Shown: positions 1-10,197 of the stretch, one piece after another
How the letters are laid out: the number at the start of each line of letters is the position of its first letter
How positions within the stretch are numbered: the stretch's first letter is position 1
Assembly: GCA_947179395.2 (NCBI GenBank)
Contig: OX359292.1
Span: 34,469,890-34,533,889, forward strand
DNA: 64,000 bases
From: Pulicaria dysenterica
Lineage: Eukaryota; Streptophyta; Magnoliopsida; Asterales; Asteraceae
Direction of reading: 5' to 3'
Translations under genes and position numbers: made by a program
Notes under the pieces: generated by a model
The model's database searches: none
What the model saw: the letters and a program-made list of their open reading frames with translations, nothing else
What the model was told of the DNA's origin: nothing

Positions 1-463
1 TTACTTTAGCCATCTTCAAAAGCAGTTCCTAACTGGCTGTGATAAAGGAAATGGCTAGATAAGTTAAGGGGTATGGTTTAGGGTTATACAGTCAAAAAGG
101 GATTTGTTCCTCTGATATGAGAGATATCACTGGGCCCCTCGATGATTGGAAGCTGACACCAAAATTATGCATGGCCATACGCAAGGAGTATTGATTTAGA
201 ATCAGATATGTCCTTAACTTTTGGTCACCACCAATCAAGATCGAGAAACACAATCGTGAACGATCTGGAGATTGACACTCCATCCATGTCTCGTGTTCAC
301 TTTGATATCGTGAACAAAAGGATGTTTAAGATCACTTATCTATAGGACCTTTCTTTGTGAACAGGTTTCATTCAAATAACGAAACCCATACTGACTTGGG
401 GGCAATGATGTTTTAGCTAGAGACCGCTCAATGTCTGTGATTTGTTAGAAATGGTGCATCGTG

Positions 464-477
464 TGCAAGTGGGAGTT
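464..477 (+). promoter_or_regulatory. R2 polypurine tract
   Basis: The purine-rich stretch GCAAGTGGGAGTT lies directly before the LTR start TGTTAGAA. It is the plus-strand primer site for reverse transcription. The same core AAGTGGGAG precedes the 3' LTRs of R4 (18449-18461) and R1 (25231-25243), and is typical of Angela/BARE-type elements. Confidence 0.8.
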
Positions 478-1302
478 TGTTAGAATATGCCCACTGATGC
501 GAGTACACCATTTGAATCACTACCGATGATGTATGGGCCTATTGGGTCATACACCGGGGTCAAATCTGACAGCAACTTAAGTAAAGGGATCAAAAATGAC
601 AAAAGATAAAAGTTGACATGGCAGGCATGGTTAGCGCCGCTAACCATAAGGTGTTAGCGCCGCTACCACTTATGGGTTAGAGCCGCTACAGATGCATGCG
701 CTTTATGTCAAGTCTTCTGAAATGCCGCGTTAGCACCGCTACGGCCAGACGTGATTTATTGTCAAATCACCTCTCCACTTAGCCAATGCATGTAAGAACC
801 TTGTTTCGACTTGGGCCGGCCTTGGGTAAACTAATAGACATCTTGAGGGTTTTATAAACACTCCAAGGCTGTCTCATTACTCTCTCTTGGCAATACACTT
901 TCACATACTTTGGTAATTCTCTCAAGTGCTTCAAAGAGACTTGGTGAGTTCTAGAGAGGGATTTTGGTTCCAGAAAACTCGATCCTATTCCGTGGTTGTT
1001 GTTCCTCAAGTGATTTTCAGAGTGAAGAATCACCAAGGCTTGCTAGCTCCAGTGATTTGCGTGTTACCGGGGTATCACCTTCTAGTAGATTCGTTCAAGC
1101 TATAAGGAGCAACTTCATAATCTTCATCACATTTCTGGAGCTTAGGAGCTGGTATAACCTCCTTCTCTCTCCCTTTTGTTTCATTTCTTTTCATAGAGAT
1201 TGATCCATGTTTGGGGTTTTACGATTTTATGCTTTATATGCTTGTACCATGGGCTTTTTGAGTTGTACTTAGCTTCCGTTGCGTGCCCTAGAAACCCCAA
1301 CA
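478..1302 (+). repeat. R2 3' LTR (825 bp)
   Basis: The LTR begins TGTTAGAATATGCCC and ends AACCCCAACA, giving the TG...CA termini. It is homologous to the R4 LTRs and to the R9 LTR in reverse complement. It contains several copies and variants of the 13-mer TTAGCGCCGCTAA between about 630 and 745. No partner LTR is visible, so no insertion age can be estimated. Confidence 0.85.
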
Positions 1303-2364
1303 CTTTCTATATTGTAATTGTAATATAATAGGCTTGTGTTTTCTAGAATAGAAAGTTGTAACCAAAACCGAAGACGAAGGACTTTACAAGATAGAGGAAT
1401 CAAACGGAGGTTGCTCAGGTTGAGACCAGAGGTGTCAAGGCCAGTGGGAGAAAGAAGATCTATCATGAGATCCATCCACAAGATCTAACTAGTTTAGTTG
1501 TCCTTAGTTTGACCCCTAGGACTTAGTTGGCTAAAACTATAACATTATTAACTGCGTGGTTGTGCTTTAATTTTATGTTTGAATATGAAACTATAAAATT
1601 GAAGTAGGTGATTAATAATGGTCTTTATTAATCAAGAGGTAAAACCACATATATGATAAAATTGGTATACGACAACAACACTATAAAATTTTAATATTTT
1701 ATGATTGTCGTATCAGCATTTTTATAAAACAGTTTGTTTTTTAAAAATGATTTTATCATAAGACGTATTGTGTACCTAGTTCAAGGTATACTAAGATATA
1801 TGGGTTTTAAAACAGATAGTTTTAAAATGGTTTTACAAAACTGGAATCAAGTTTTTCAAACTTGGATAAAACCCACGAATATGTTAGACCCGTAGTGCTA
1901 CCCACCTAGTGGTACACCTTTCCTGCTCCCGGTACCTTGGTGTGTTGTCGTGACCAAACCGTGCACACCGGGGTTCAAACTGATGTGGGGAGGGCATGAA
2001 AGACTTTGCGATTCCCTGATATGACGGGCTAGAGTTCACCCCGTCCTAGATGGTGCGGTATATTTTGGTGATTCCCTGATGTGACGGGCCCAAAGTGCAC
2101 TTAGTGTACAGATAAACATACTTAGATAGTTTAATCTAAAAATATCTACAAGGTCTAGGAGTCGTATCAAGTTAGATACGATTGGTAAAGGAACCTACCT
2201 ACCTGATATAGCACGGGGTTGGTGTTGTTGTGCCCAAACCGTGCACCAACACGTGCTAAATAAGGATCCTAGGCTAATACATAATCATTTAAGGGTTTTT
2301 ACGAATTTGTATTTAGAAAAGTCTTATTTGTGTTACTAATTGGACTACATGATAAAAATTGCAG
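1303..2364 (+). other. R1 untranslated leader with short direct repeats
   Basis: This non-coding stretch of about 1 kb precedes gag. It contains two copies of GATTCCCTGATRTGACGGGC (2010-2029 and 2070-2089). It also has two copies of a CCAAACCGTGCACC-type motif (about 1954-1967 and 2234-2247), each next to GTGTTGTYGTG. R8 carries the same repeats at the same relative positions (52409-52428, 52469-52488). The conservation suggests a structural or packaging role for the leader RNA, but that is inference. No ORF worth reporting was seen. Confidence 0.7.
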
Positions 2365-3252
2365 ATGGAAAACATTACCAACACAAACAACCTCTCACTC
2401 CGCTCCATCCTAGAAAAGGATAAGCTCACAAGACCTAATTTCCTCAAGTGGGAGACCAATCTGCGGATCGTGCTCAGGCATGAGAGGAAATGGTACATCC
2501 TGGAGGAACCAGTGGGAAATGCCCCGGCCAATAATGCGAGGGCAGATGTTTGGGAGGCTTACCAGAAGCGTGTCAATGATGCGCTAGATGTAAGCTGCCT
2601 CATGCTTGCAACGATGAGTCCAGAGTTGCAGACAAGCATGATGGATACATCAGCCTATGACATGATCCGTCAGCTGAGGGACATGTTTCAAGAGCAAGCT
2701 CGTTTAGAACGTTACGATGTCACTAAGGCTCTTAACACTTGCAAGATGGCAAATGGCACTTCGGTTAGTACTCACGTCATGAAAATGAAATGGTACATGG
2801 ACCACTTGGAAAGGCTTGGACACCCGGTCCCATTGCAGCTTGCAACGGACCTAATTCTTAACTCGCTATCGAACGACTACAAGCCGTTCATTGTGAACTA
2901 CATCATGAACAACATGGAGAAATCCATTGCTGAGTTGCATTCCATGCTCAAGACAGCGGAGTCTAACCTTGGTAATAAGTCCAAGGATGTCCTAGTGGTG
3001 GAGACGGGAGCTGCTAAAAAGAGGAAGGGGCGCAATGGTAGGGGTAAGGGTAAAACCGAGCCAGGACCATCTATACCCAGGGCCAAGGGAAATGGCAAAG
3101 GCAAAGGCAAAGGCAAGGGCAAGAAGTCTAAGCCAAACAAAGCGAGGGCCGAGAATCGGTGCTTCAAGTGCGGTGAAGTTGGCCATTAAAAGGCCAATTG
3201 CCCGAAGCGTCACGAGGGTGGTGGAAATGCCACAGGTACTTTCGTTGACTAA
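2365..3252 (+). pseudogene. gag: R1 gag, interrupted inside the zinc knuckle
   Basis: The product is a capsid/nucleocapsid precursor that would package element RNA in cytoplasmic particles. I chose the ATG at 2365, which lies in the same context as the mutated start of R8. The N-terminal two thirds is a copia gag (UBN2-like) fold region resembling the gags of R4 and R9. It is followed by a strongly basic Lys/Gly-rich stretch of repeated KGKG (about residues 215-260). A CCHC knuckle begins CFKCGEVGH, but the next codon is TAA (3187-3189). The frame then continues with KANCPKRH and reaches GTFVD before a second stop at 3250. One nonsense change therefore splits the knuckle. The GTFV end matches the point where protease begins in R9. 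Confidence 0.85.
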
Positions 3253-3323
3253 CTTCAGTATTTTTGCTTTCAACTTATTTTTATAAGTGGTTTTTATGAC
3301 TTTTGCGATCGTTTATTGCAAAT

Positions 3324-3328
3324 AGGTC
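3324..3328 (+). repeat. R3 target-site duplication, left copy (AGGTC)
   Basis: AGGTC directly precedes the R3 LTR start TGATGGTCCC and is repeated at 22913-22917 directly after the other R3 LTR end ATCTAACA. Five-base duplications are standard for copia integrases. The pair shows that R3 is one insertion into R1 and still has both outer ends. Confidence 0.9.
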
Positions 3329-3484
3329 TGATGGTCCCGTGTTTATACGGATGAAGCAATGCTAGTGATTTAGTGTGTGTTTGTGTGTATGTTTCGGTAG
3401 AGAAGAGAGAGACGAGAGCTTTTTAGAGAGAGAGAACACAAACACACAAAGTTGATAATGCAAAGCTTAGTATTGAAATGTGGG
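3329..3484 (-). repeat. R3 3' LTR, truncated
   Basis: This segment matches positions 1-156 of the right-hand LTR (22682-22837), starting TGATGGTCCCGTG. At 3484 it breaks off within GTGGGG and runs straight into envelope-like coding sequence. About 75 bp of LTR including the TATA region is missing, together with the PPT and 3' UTR. The shared GTGGGG on both sides suggests a deletion through short homology. Confidence 0.85.
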
Positions 3485-5242
3485 GCAGTAGCTTGGTGGG
3501 GCAGAAACTTGCACGGGTGGGATAACCGCGGCTTGTTCAATACGAGGCTCAGCAGTGCTAGGCCTCATAGTAGATGTGGCTTCCCGGCTTTCTGGGTTTG
3601 GGGAACCCTCAGCACTCATTTTTTCTTTTCTCACCTCCTCTCTATCACTCGCACTCCTAACTACAAAACTATCTTCATCATCACCGCTACCGGCACCATA
3701 CCCCGCATATTGATCAGGGTGAATAAGAGAGTCAGGAGTGACAGAACCAGATTCAATAGATAAAGAATGACTTGGCGAAGTTACTGGAATGTCATGTTCA
3801 GGAGCAACCATGGCCCTGCGAATGATTGAGGTGGTTTGAAGTGGTATGACCAGACCACGGGTAGGAGAGAGGGGTGTTGTCTGAGTGGTATGGGCCTGGT
3901 TTGGACTGATAGGATTGGGGTCGGTTATTTTCATGAAGGATGGGGTGCTATCAGTAGGTTGGTCTATTGGTTGCTCAGGGGTGCCCAAAGGTGATATTTC
4001 TGTTTCGGGGTCAGGGGCACCACCTGGATGGGAGGCTGACTCTTCTTGAGAGGAACTGGATGACTCAGAAAAGTCAAGTCCAAGTTCGGTTAAAACGGCT
4101 TGGGTACGGGTGGATACAGAGAGGGATTGGACAATGGATTGGATGACTGCTGGATCATATGTATCTTCTCCCTCTCTACTCTCATCACCTTCACCCACTT
4201 CTCCTCCCCTCTCTTGATTTTCTCTCTGCACATCCCTCTCAGCATCTCCCACAGATTGCTGAGTCCTATCCTCTATATTCTCACCGGGTGCTACTCCCTC
4301 TTGGGTAGGTATGGCCGGCTCTGGCACAACCATAGAGGGTATCCCTACACTCTCCCTATATTTTCTCACTACATCATTTTGCTCACACAGATCCAGCAGA
4401 GACTCAGGGAATGGTTTAGGAATGGGCAGATTCGTTGGGTTAGCAGGTTTAATATGAAAAAAGAGTTTTGGAGAAACAGAAGGTAAACCTGTCCGACGAG
4501 GGATATCAGCATTCCGCTCCATTACATACTGGATGATCATTGGTATGAAGCGATGGTAAGGCAACATGTTCGAATCCCTCTTCTTTTGGGAATTCTTCCT
4601 GAGCATAGTAGCTTTGATGTCCTGGAAGAGAAGGAATGCATAGTCCACATGCATATGCGTCGCAGCTGCTACAAAGATTTTAAGTTGATGTTCCGTTGGG
4701 AATTCGTAGCCTGAGTGCTTTGGAGTGAGACATCTTTGAAGCACCGTCATGAATGTATTATATTTTGGGTGCAAGCCGGTGCGTTTGAATTGACCTTTCC
4801 TGATGAGCTCACCATCATCTCCCATCTCCCTTATTGTTGTAAGACATGCATCCTCATCGGGGATGTCCTCAAAGTCTGTTGCTGGAGGTCTGCTGTCTGC
4901 TTTGGGTAGAGCAAAGATTGTTCTGAGGCGACTAAGAGATATATTGACTTGAAATTCGTCGACCTCTGCATGAATTACCTCATAACCTCTGTTATTTTCC
5001 CTCACATCACATGTTTTCCAAAATTGTTGCACATATAATTCAGGAACATGTATGCCTGTTGTGGCTGGGTTATAGGTCAGTAGATGGTTTAGGGGATGAA
5101 TTTTGAGAATCTCAGTGACAATGGGGTAGGTTGGGTTTTTGAGTTTGGTTAGGTCAACATAATGGTTGTTTTCATGGGAGCCAGTGTTAAGAAACTCGGC
5201 TCTGGGCATGATCTCCTCTGGGTCACGTTCAACTTGTGCCAT
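3467..5242 (-). CDS. R3 envelope-like third ORF (592 codons)
   Basis: This is an uninterrupted ORF between pol and the 3' LTR, the place where Sireviruses carry an envelope-like gene. I chose the ATG at 5242 (MAQVERDPEE). An upstream in-frame codon at 5305 adds 21 residues but looks like leader. The first 280 residues are a compact region with motifs such as YPIVTEILKIHP and VPELYVQQFW, also seen in other plant elements. The rest is acidic, Ser/Pro/Glu-rich and probably disordered. I see no convincing signal peptide, membrane span or furin-like site, so an envelope function is not supported by the sequence. The last few residues and the stop come from LTR sequence. The ORF is thus likely C-terminally truncated relative to R10. 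Confidence 0.75.
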   Translation of the reverse strand: MAQVERDPEEIMPRAEFLNTGSHENNHYVDLTKLKNPTYPIVTEILKIHPLNHLLTYNPATTGIHVPELYVQQFWKTCDVRENNRGYEVIHAEVDEFQVNISLSRLRTIFALPKADSRPPATDFEDIPDEDACLTTIREMGDDGELIRKGQFKRTGLHPKYNTFMTVLQRCLTPKHSGYEFPTEHQLKIFVAAATHMHVDYAFLLFQDIKATMLRKNSQKKRDSNMLPYHRFIPMIIQYVMERNADIPRRTGLPSVSPKLFFHIKPANPTNLPIPKPFPESLLDLCEQNDVVRKYRESVGIPSMVVPEPAIPTQEGVAPGENIEDRTQQSVGDAERDVQRENQERGGEVGEGDESREGEDTYDPAVIQSIVQSLSVSTRTQAVLTELGLDFSESSSSSQEESASHPGGAPDPETEISPLGTPEQPIDQPTDSTPSFMKITDPNPISPNQAHTTQTTPLSPTRGLVIPLQTTSIIRRAMVAPEHDIPVTSPSHSLSIESGSVTPDSLIHPDQYAGYGAGSGDDEDSFVVRSASDREEVRKEKMSAEGSPNPESREATSTMRPSTAEPRIEQAAVIPPVQVSAPPSYCPTFQY

Positions 5243-6058
5243 CTTATCTGTCAAAGAGATAAAATAGTTAAATTTAAACTTAAGAGATATGCAAGAAAAC
5301 AACATTCAGTTTTGAATATTTGGTCAAACTTTTGATAAGTGAGTAAAATTTGACCAAATTGACCCAACGTTGACCAATGTTGAATAAATGTTCAAACACC
5401 CTAAGTGTTGAACCCTCACTGTGTACAGGATGATTTTCAGCATAAAAAAGTTGTTTTGATACTGCAAAAGTGTCAATTAGTTAGTACTGAACAACTTTGT
5501 AGTACTTGAACATGTTCCAAAACTCACCCTAAACACCTCTTTTTAGCCAAATACCAAATCATTTGAGTATGCTTATACTCCTCAAGAACACGAAGAACAC
5601 TTTTTGAGATTTTTGAAAGATTTTTACATCAAAGTGTTCCCCAAGTGTTCTAGAAACCCATCGCAATCATGGATAGATCAAACAAGTTAGTTTGATATCC
5701 CAAAAATCCATCTAAAGTCCCGAAACCTTCATTCGCATACGGGTGTTCAAAGGCCAAAAAGTTCATTTTTAACTCAAAATTTTCAAAAAGTAAACCGTAC
5801 AAGTTGTTACCTTAGTGATTTCGAGTATTTTGACACTAAAATATCAAATTTTGGCAGAGTAACGAGATGATTTGTATGTTAACGTAATCAAGAACTCGAG
5901 AGAACACTTTGTAAATTTTGAATAGCGTAAATGAAGAATGGCAACTGTTGGGGTAACTTGTAGCAGTGTAAAAAGACACATGTCGAGCCCTGATTGGCTG
6001 GTGCAACGGTTAAAAAACGCGGCTGATAGAAGTTTGGATGCGGCTGATAAGAGTTTTC

Positions 6059-6403
6059 AATCGCATGCGATTCACACTGTGGTGTGTTAATCGCATGCGA
6101 ATCAGCTTGGGTGTTAGAACCATGGCATCCGAATCGCATGCGATTCACACTATCTGAGCTTAATCGCGTGCGATTCAACCTTAGACTGAATAGCATGCGA
6201 TTCACACTAACTTAGCTGAATCGCGTGCAATTCAACCTTTGTCCAAATCGTATGCGATTCACACTATCTTAGCTTAATCGCGTGCGATTCAACCTTAGAC
6301 AACATTGCATTCAATTCACACTTGTTTCTCAACCTTTTCACATGCAATTAAAACCTTTAACATTTGCATGCGATTCACTCACATAGCTTAATCGCATGCG
6401 ATT
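6059..6403. repeat. Array of about ten AATCGCATGCGATT palindromes
   Basis: Near-perfect copies lie at 6059-6072, 6089-6102, 6131-6146 (16-bp perfect palindrome GAATCGCATGCGATTC), 6162-6175, 6189-6202, 6219-6232, 6246-6259, 6276-6289, about 6363-6375 and 6390-6403. Part of the array alternates CGCATGCG and CGCGTGCG cores in a unit of roughly 57-60 bp, with linkers such as CACACTATCTTAGCTT. The same palindrome recurs in the R3 leader (21765-22027). Confidence 0.9.
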
Positions 6404-6550
6404 GAGCTATGACTTGGAAAATTTTGAGATATCTGAATTTTGAGATTATGAAAGTTAAATTTTCAGATATGGTTGATGTGAGTGTTTGTTTGACACACTC
6501 CCGCTAGACTTTTGCATCTGTTAACTTTGAGAGTGTGATAATTTTGAATT

Positions 6551-6655
6551 TCTCCCCCTACACTTGGGCATCCCCTACACATGGGCATCATGTGTATTTA
6601 ACTTTTCTCCCCCTACACATATGCAGCATGTGTAGGACTTCAGAACTCCCCCTTT
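6551..6655 (-). promoter_or_regulatory. Three internal polypurine-like tracts (CTCCCCCT on +)
   Basis: TCTCCCCCTACAC occurs at about 6551-6563 and 6606-6618, and CTCCCCCTTT at 6646-6655. Read in the element sense these are AGGGGGAG purine tracts. Sireviruses are known for multiple PPT copies near the 3' LTR. Here they lie just after RNase H and before the envelope-like ORF, so they could be internal priming sites or mark the end of an ancestor without that ORF. Confidence 0.55.
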
Positions 6656-6745
6656 GCAGTTTCAGTAGACATCTGTACATGGAACACACAGTGTAACACC
6701 AACTCTAAAAAGAAAGAAAAGAAAAGTAAACAAGTTAACAGTTTG

Positions 6746-8298
6746 TTAGATTTGCAAATTCAGCATGCCCAACTTGGATACCAGTTCAGTAAAACGACAT
6801 TCATCCAAAGGCTTGGTGAACAAGTCAGCAAGCTGATTCTGGGTGGGAACATACTGTAACTCAATTAATTCTTTTTCTACGTTATCTTTTATGAAGTGAT
6901 AACGGATATCTATATGTTTGGTTTTAGAGTGATGTACCGGATTGCAGGAGATGGCAATGCAGACTGAGAGTCGCATAACAATGGTATTTTGTCGTACCTG
7001 AGGCCAAAGTCTGAGAGTTGTGTACGTATCCATAGGCTTTGGGAACAGCACATTGCAGCAGCAACATACTCAGCTTCTGCTGTAGAAGTGGATACACAGT
7101 TTTGTTTCTTTGAAGCCCAGCAGACTAAACGATCTCCCAGAAAGTGTGCACTACCAGAGGTGCTTTTCCTATCAATCCAGCAACCGGCATAGTCAGCATC
7201 TGAATAAGCATGAAGATCTAGATTGGAGTCCTTGGGATACCACAGTCCTAGATGCATGGACCCTTTGAGATATCTGAAAATTCGCTTAACAGCTAGCAGA
7301 TGTAACTCCTTGGGATTGGCCTGAAACCTAGCACAGAGACACGTAGAGAACATGATGTCTGGACGACTTGTAGTGAGATATAGTAATGATCTAATCATCC
7401 CACGGTATGTCTTGAGATCCACCGGAGAACCATCAGGATCTGCCGATAGTTGTGATTTGGCCTCCATTGGAGTTGAGATAGGGTTGCAGTTGTGCATATC
7501 ATACTTCGTGAGAAGATCTTTAATGTACTTGGATTGGCAGATGAAAGTGCCATGACTCAACTGTTTAACTTGAAGTCCTAGAAAGAACGACATCTCACCC
7601 ATCATACTCATTTGGAACCTGTTTGACATTGTCTGTGCAAACTCTTCACTGTTCTTTGGATTTGTAGATCCAAAGATGATGTCATCCACATAAATTTGGA
7701 CAAGGATTTTGTCCCTACCTTTTGTCTTTGTGAACAGAGTGGTGTCTGTCTTTCCTTTGGAGTAGCCTTCCCCTATCAGATATTCAGATAAGACATCGTA
7801 CCATGCACGTGGAGCTTGTTTTAAGCCGTACAAAGCCTTATCTAAAATATAAACATGATTAGGATATGAAGAATTGATGAAGCCCTCAGGTTGTGAAACG
7901 TAGACTTCTTCTTTGAGTACCCCATTGAGAAAGGCTGTTTGGACATCCATTTGGAAGACTCGAAAGCTCCTGGAGGCTGCATATGCAAGAAATAAGTGTA
8001 TAGCTTCAATTCGAGCAACAGGAGCAAAGGTTTCATCATAGTCGATACCCTCCTGTTGATTGTATCCCTTAGCAACCAACCTTGCTTTGTTACGAATGAC
8101 CACTCCATCCGAATCCCGTTTGTTCTTGAACACCCATTTAGTTCCGACAACAGATTTGCCATATGGAAGAGGAACTAATCTCCATACTTTGAGACGAGCA
8201 AACTGGTGTAATTCTTCTTGCATAGCTAGTACCCAGTCCGGATCATTCAGTGCCTCACAAGTCTTTGTGGGTTCAAGCATGCTTAAGAAACCTGCAAA
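6746..8298 (-). pseudogene. pol: R3 pol, reverse transcriptase and RNase H
   Basis: This is the C-terminal half of the copia polyprotein, which copies element RNA into DNA. The RT has WVFKNK, KARLVAKGYNQ, YDETFAPVAR, QMDVQTAFLNG, LYGLKQAPRAWY and the catalytic YVDD near 7680-7692. RNase H follows, with YSDADYAG and STAEAEYVA. Near 6955 a single A is missing in the stretch encoding CDSQSA, so the frame shifts. The C-terminal end (KHIDIRYHFI, LADLFTKPLD, SKLGMLN) lies in another frame and stops at 6746. The region is in frame with the integrase upstream, separated only by a TAA at 8299-8301 where relatives have a leucine codon. It therefore needed two lesions to be disabled. Confidence 0.92.
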
Positions 8299-10083
8299 TT
8301 AGCACTCATTAGCTGTGGCTGACCTTGTTTTAATGCCAACAGAGGGATCTCCAATGATATTCTCCTCAGAGTGATGTCGGATCCATTTTAGGTCATGCGA
8401 GTTAGAGGAGGAAGGGATGAGATCTTGAATATGTTGCGCTTCCTCTTCCATTTCTCTGGAGAAGTTTGGATCGGAGTCGAACACAGGTGAGTTCTCCTGA
8501 TCAACTATTGGTTCTGTCACAGGGGAGTGTGTGACAGAAACAGATGTAGAATCCTCAGCAAATGGATTTGTTTCGGTGATTGTTGTATCTGTGATCGGGT
8601 CGCTTATCTGTGCACGGGCATTATCCCTGTTGTTAGCCAAAACAAGGGAAGAGTCAGATCTAAAGAAATCAGTCATGAAATCGAGATTATTATCAGAAGT
8701 AGTAGGAATGTCTGATTCTTTAGAGTTAAGAACTGGTCCTGAACGGGTATGTTCAGAAGTAAAAATGTTTGACTGTTGTGAGGAGCCAGAGACAGTCAAT
8801 GTATCATCAAACGTTACATTGATACTCTCTATGATGCTCTTTGTGCGTGTGTTTAAAACTCTATATGCTTTGGAGACGGTAGAATAACCTAAGAAAATAG
8901 CTTCATCAGCTTTTGGAGCAAATTTTCCTAGATTATCCTTTTCATTTAAGACAAAACACCTATTACCAAATACATGAAAGTATTTGATATTAGGTACAAT
9001 GCCATTTGCCAGTTCATAAGGAGTTTTATTAAAACGTTTATTAATGAAAGAGCGATTCTGCGTATAGCAGGCAGTGTTAATAGCTTCAGCCCAGAAGGAA
9101 GGAGGGAGCCCAGAGTAAGAAAGCATTGTTCGGGCAGCTTCAACCAGAGTTCTGTTTCTTCTTTCAACAACACCATTTTGTTGAGGTGCGTAAGCTGCAG
9201 AGAACTGATGGTTGATCCCAACTAGGTCACAGAAATTTTGCAGAGTGTTGTTTTTGAATTCCGTTCCATTGTCTGTTCGAATGGAGACAACACTTTGACC
9301 ATATTTATTCTGCTGCTGTTTAATGAAAGTGATGATTGTTGGAGTAGCTTCATCCTTAGAGCGTAGAAATTTGACCCAAGTATACCGTGAGTAGTCATCC
9401 ACCATGACCAGGATATACTTCTTCCCATGTTTGGACTGTATTCTCATTGGACCGCAGAGATCCATGTGCAGGAGATCCAAAGGCTTGGTTGTGTTGAATG
9501 CTTGCTTTGATTTGTGTGAGGCCTTCTTCATCTTCCCTTTTTCACAATCAGCACACAAATGATCCTTGTTGAACTTCAGTTTGGGTATCCCTCTCACCAA
9601 GTCACCATTGACTAGTTTGTTTATGTTTTGAAAGTTCAGGTGAGAGAGTCTTCTGTACCAGAGCCAAGTAAGATTATTGGAGGCTTCTGACAGAAGACAC
9701 ACAGATGTAGGAGAGTCATACTTCTCTAGATTTATGGAATACAAATTAGAATTTTTGCATCCTGCAAGTACTTCATCACCGGTTTTTGTGATCACTGAGC
9801 ATTTGTTCTTTTTAAATACAACCACCATGTCTTTGTCACAGAACTGACCAATACTGAATAGGTTGTGCCCCAAGCCTTCTACGTAGGAGACTTTCTTGAT
9901 TTTCACATGTTTTTTCTCTATGTCTCCGTACCCCATTATTGGTGCAACTTGGTCATTCCCAAAACGTACATTCCCGGAGTACTTAGGAACATAATTCTTG
10001 AGAAGACTTTTGTTGCCGGTCATATGTTTGGTATAGCCGGAGTCAAGGTACCACAAGTGAGGCACCTGCAAAAAGAGAATAAA
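8299..10083 (-). pseudogene. pol: R3 pol, protease and integrase
   Basis: The pol frame opens after a TGA at 10084-10086. The aspartic protease site WYLDSG lies at about 10045-10062. Next is the GAG-pre-integrase/HHCC region (RRLSHLNFQNINKL, then LCADCEKGK). The integrase core has all three acidic positions in context: LHMDLCGP, RTDNGTEFKN and PQQNGVVERRNRT. After that come FHVFGNRCFV and FLGYS, and a poorly conserved Ser/Thr-rich linker to RT. The frame ends in TAA at 8299. Its relation to gag is -1, as in R6. I see no change in the catalytic residues, so this half looked functional until recently. Confidence 0.9.
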
Positions 10084-10197
10084 TCACGTTTAGGTCCCCA
10101 TTTAGATATGGGTCCTTGATTGTTAGTCTCTAAGTTGGGTTGAGTAACAACTGTTGGTTTTGATGATGATGAAACTTCTAATGATCTATTCTTTGGT

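Larger units (their letters stand above)
1..1302 (+). mobile_element. R2: 3' part of an Angela/BARE-like copia element
   Basis: This is the right end of a plus-strand LTR retrotransposon whose left part lies outside the window. It consists of 3' untranslated sequence (1-463), a purine tract (464-477) and a complete LTR (478-1302). The first 477 bases match the 3' UTR of R4 (about 17975-18461) closely enough to align by eye. To the right, the R1 leader resumes at 1303: the sequence from 1303 aligns with the R8 leader from about 51890. R2 is therefore inserted in R1. The target duplication cannot be confirmed because the left end is missing; CTTTC follows the LTR. Confidence 0.85.
1303..3328 (+). 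mobile_element. R1, left segment: leader and gag of a gag-only copia element
   Basis: This is the internal 5' part of a plus-strand element that resumes at 22913 after the R3 insertion and ends in a 3' LTR at 25244-26344. Its leader and gag align with R8 (51890-53156), so R1 and R8 are two copies of one family. Its 5' LTR is off the left edge. Downstream of gag I found no open pol, so the element is probably non-autonomous. The last five bases, AGGTC (3324-3328), are the R3 target duplication. Confidence 0.85.
5243..6745 (-). other. R3 spacer between pol and envelope-like ORF
   Basis: This is 1.5 kb without a credible gene. It holds a palindrome array (6059-6403) and three CTCCCCCT tracts (6551-6655); 5243-5950 is plain AT-rich sequence with nothing recognised. 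A 105-codon reading frame on the minus strand (5888-6205) simply reads through the repeats and is not called a gene. Confidence 0.6.

Noticed and set aside
3035..3286. 83-codon frame overlapping the R1 gag
   Set aside because: It is an out-of-frame reading of the Lys/Gly-rich gag tail.
3467..5242. Host gene with a plant mobile-domain-like protein
   Set aside because: Position between pol and LTR, and repetition of this gene type in R5 and R10, identify it as an element-borne third ORF.
5888..6205. 105-codon minus-strand ORF in the R3 spacer
   Set aside because: It reads through the palindrome array; its repeated residues merely reflect the DNA repeats.
6059..6403. CRISPR-like spaced repeats
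   Set aside because: Copies are variable, palindromic throughout and spaced irregularly, in a plant retroelement; no cas genes are present.
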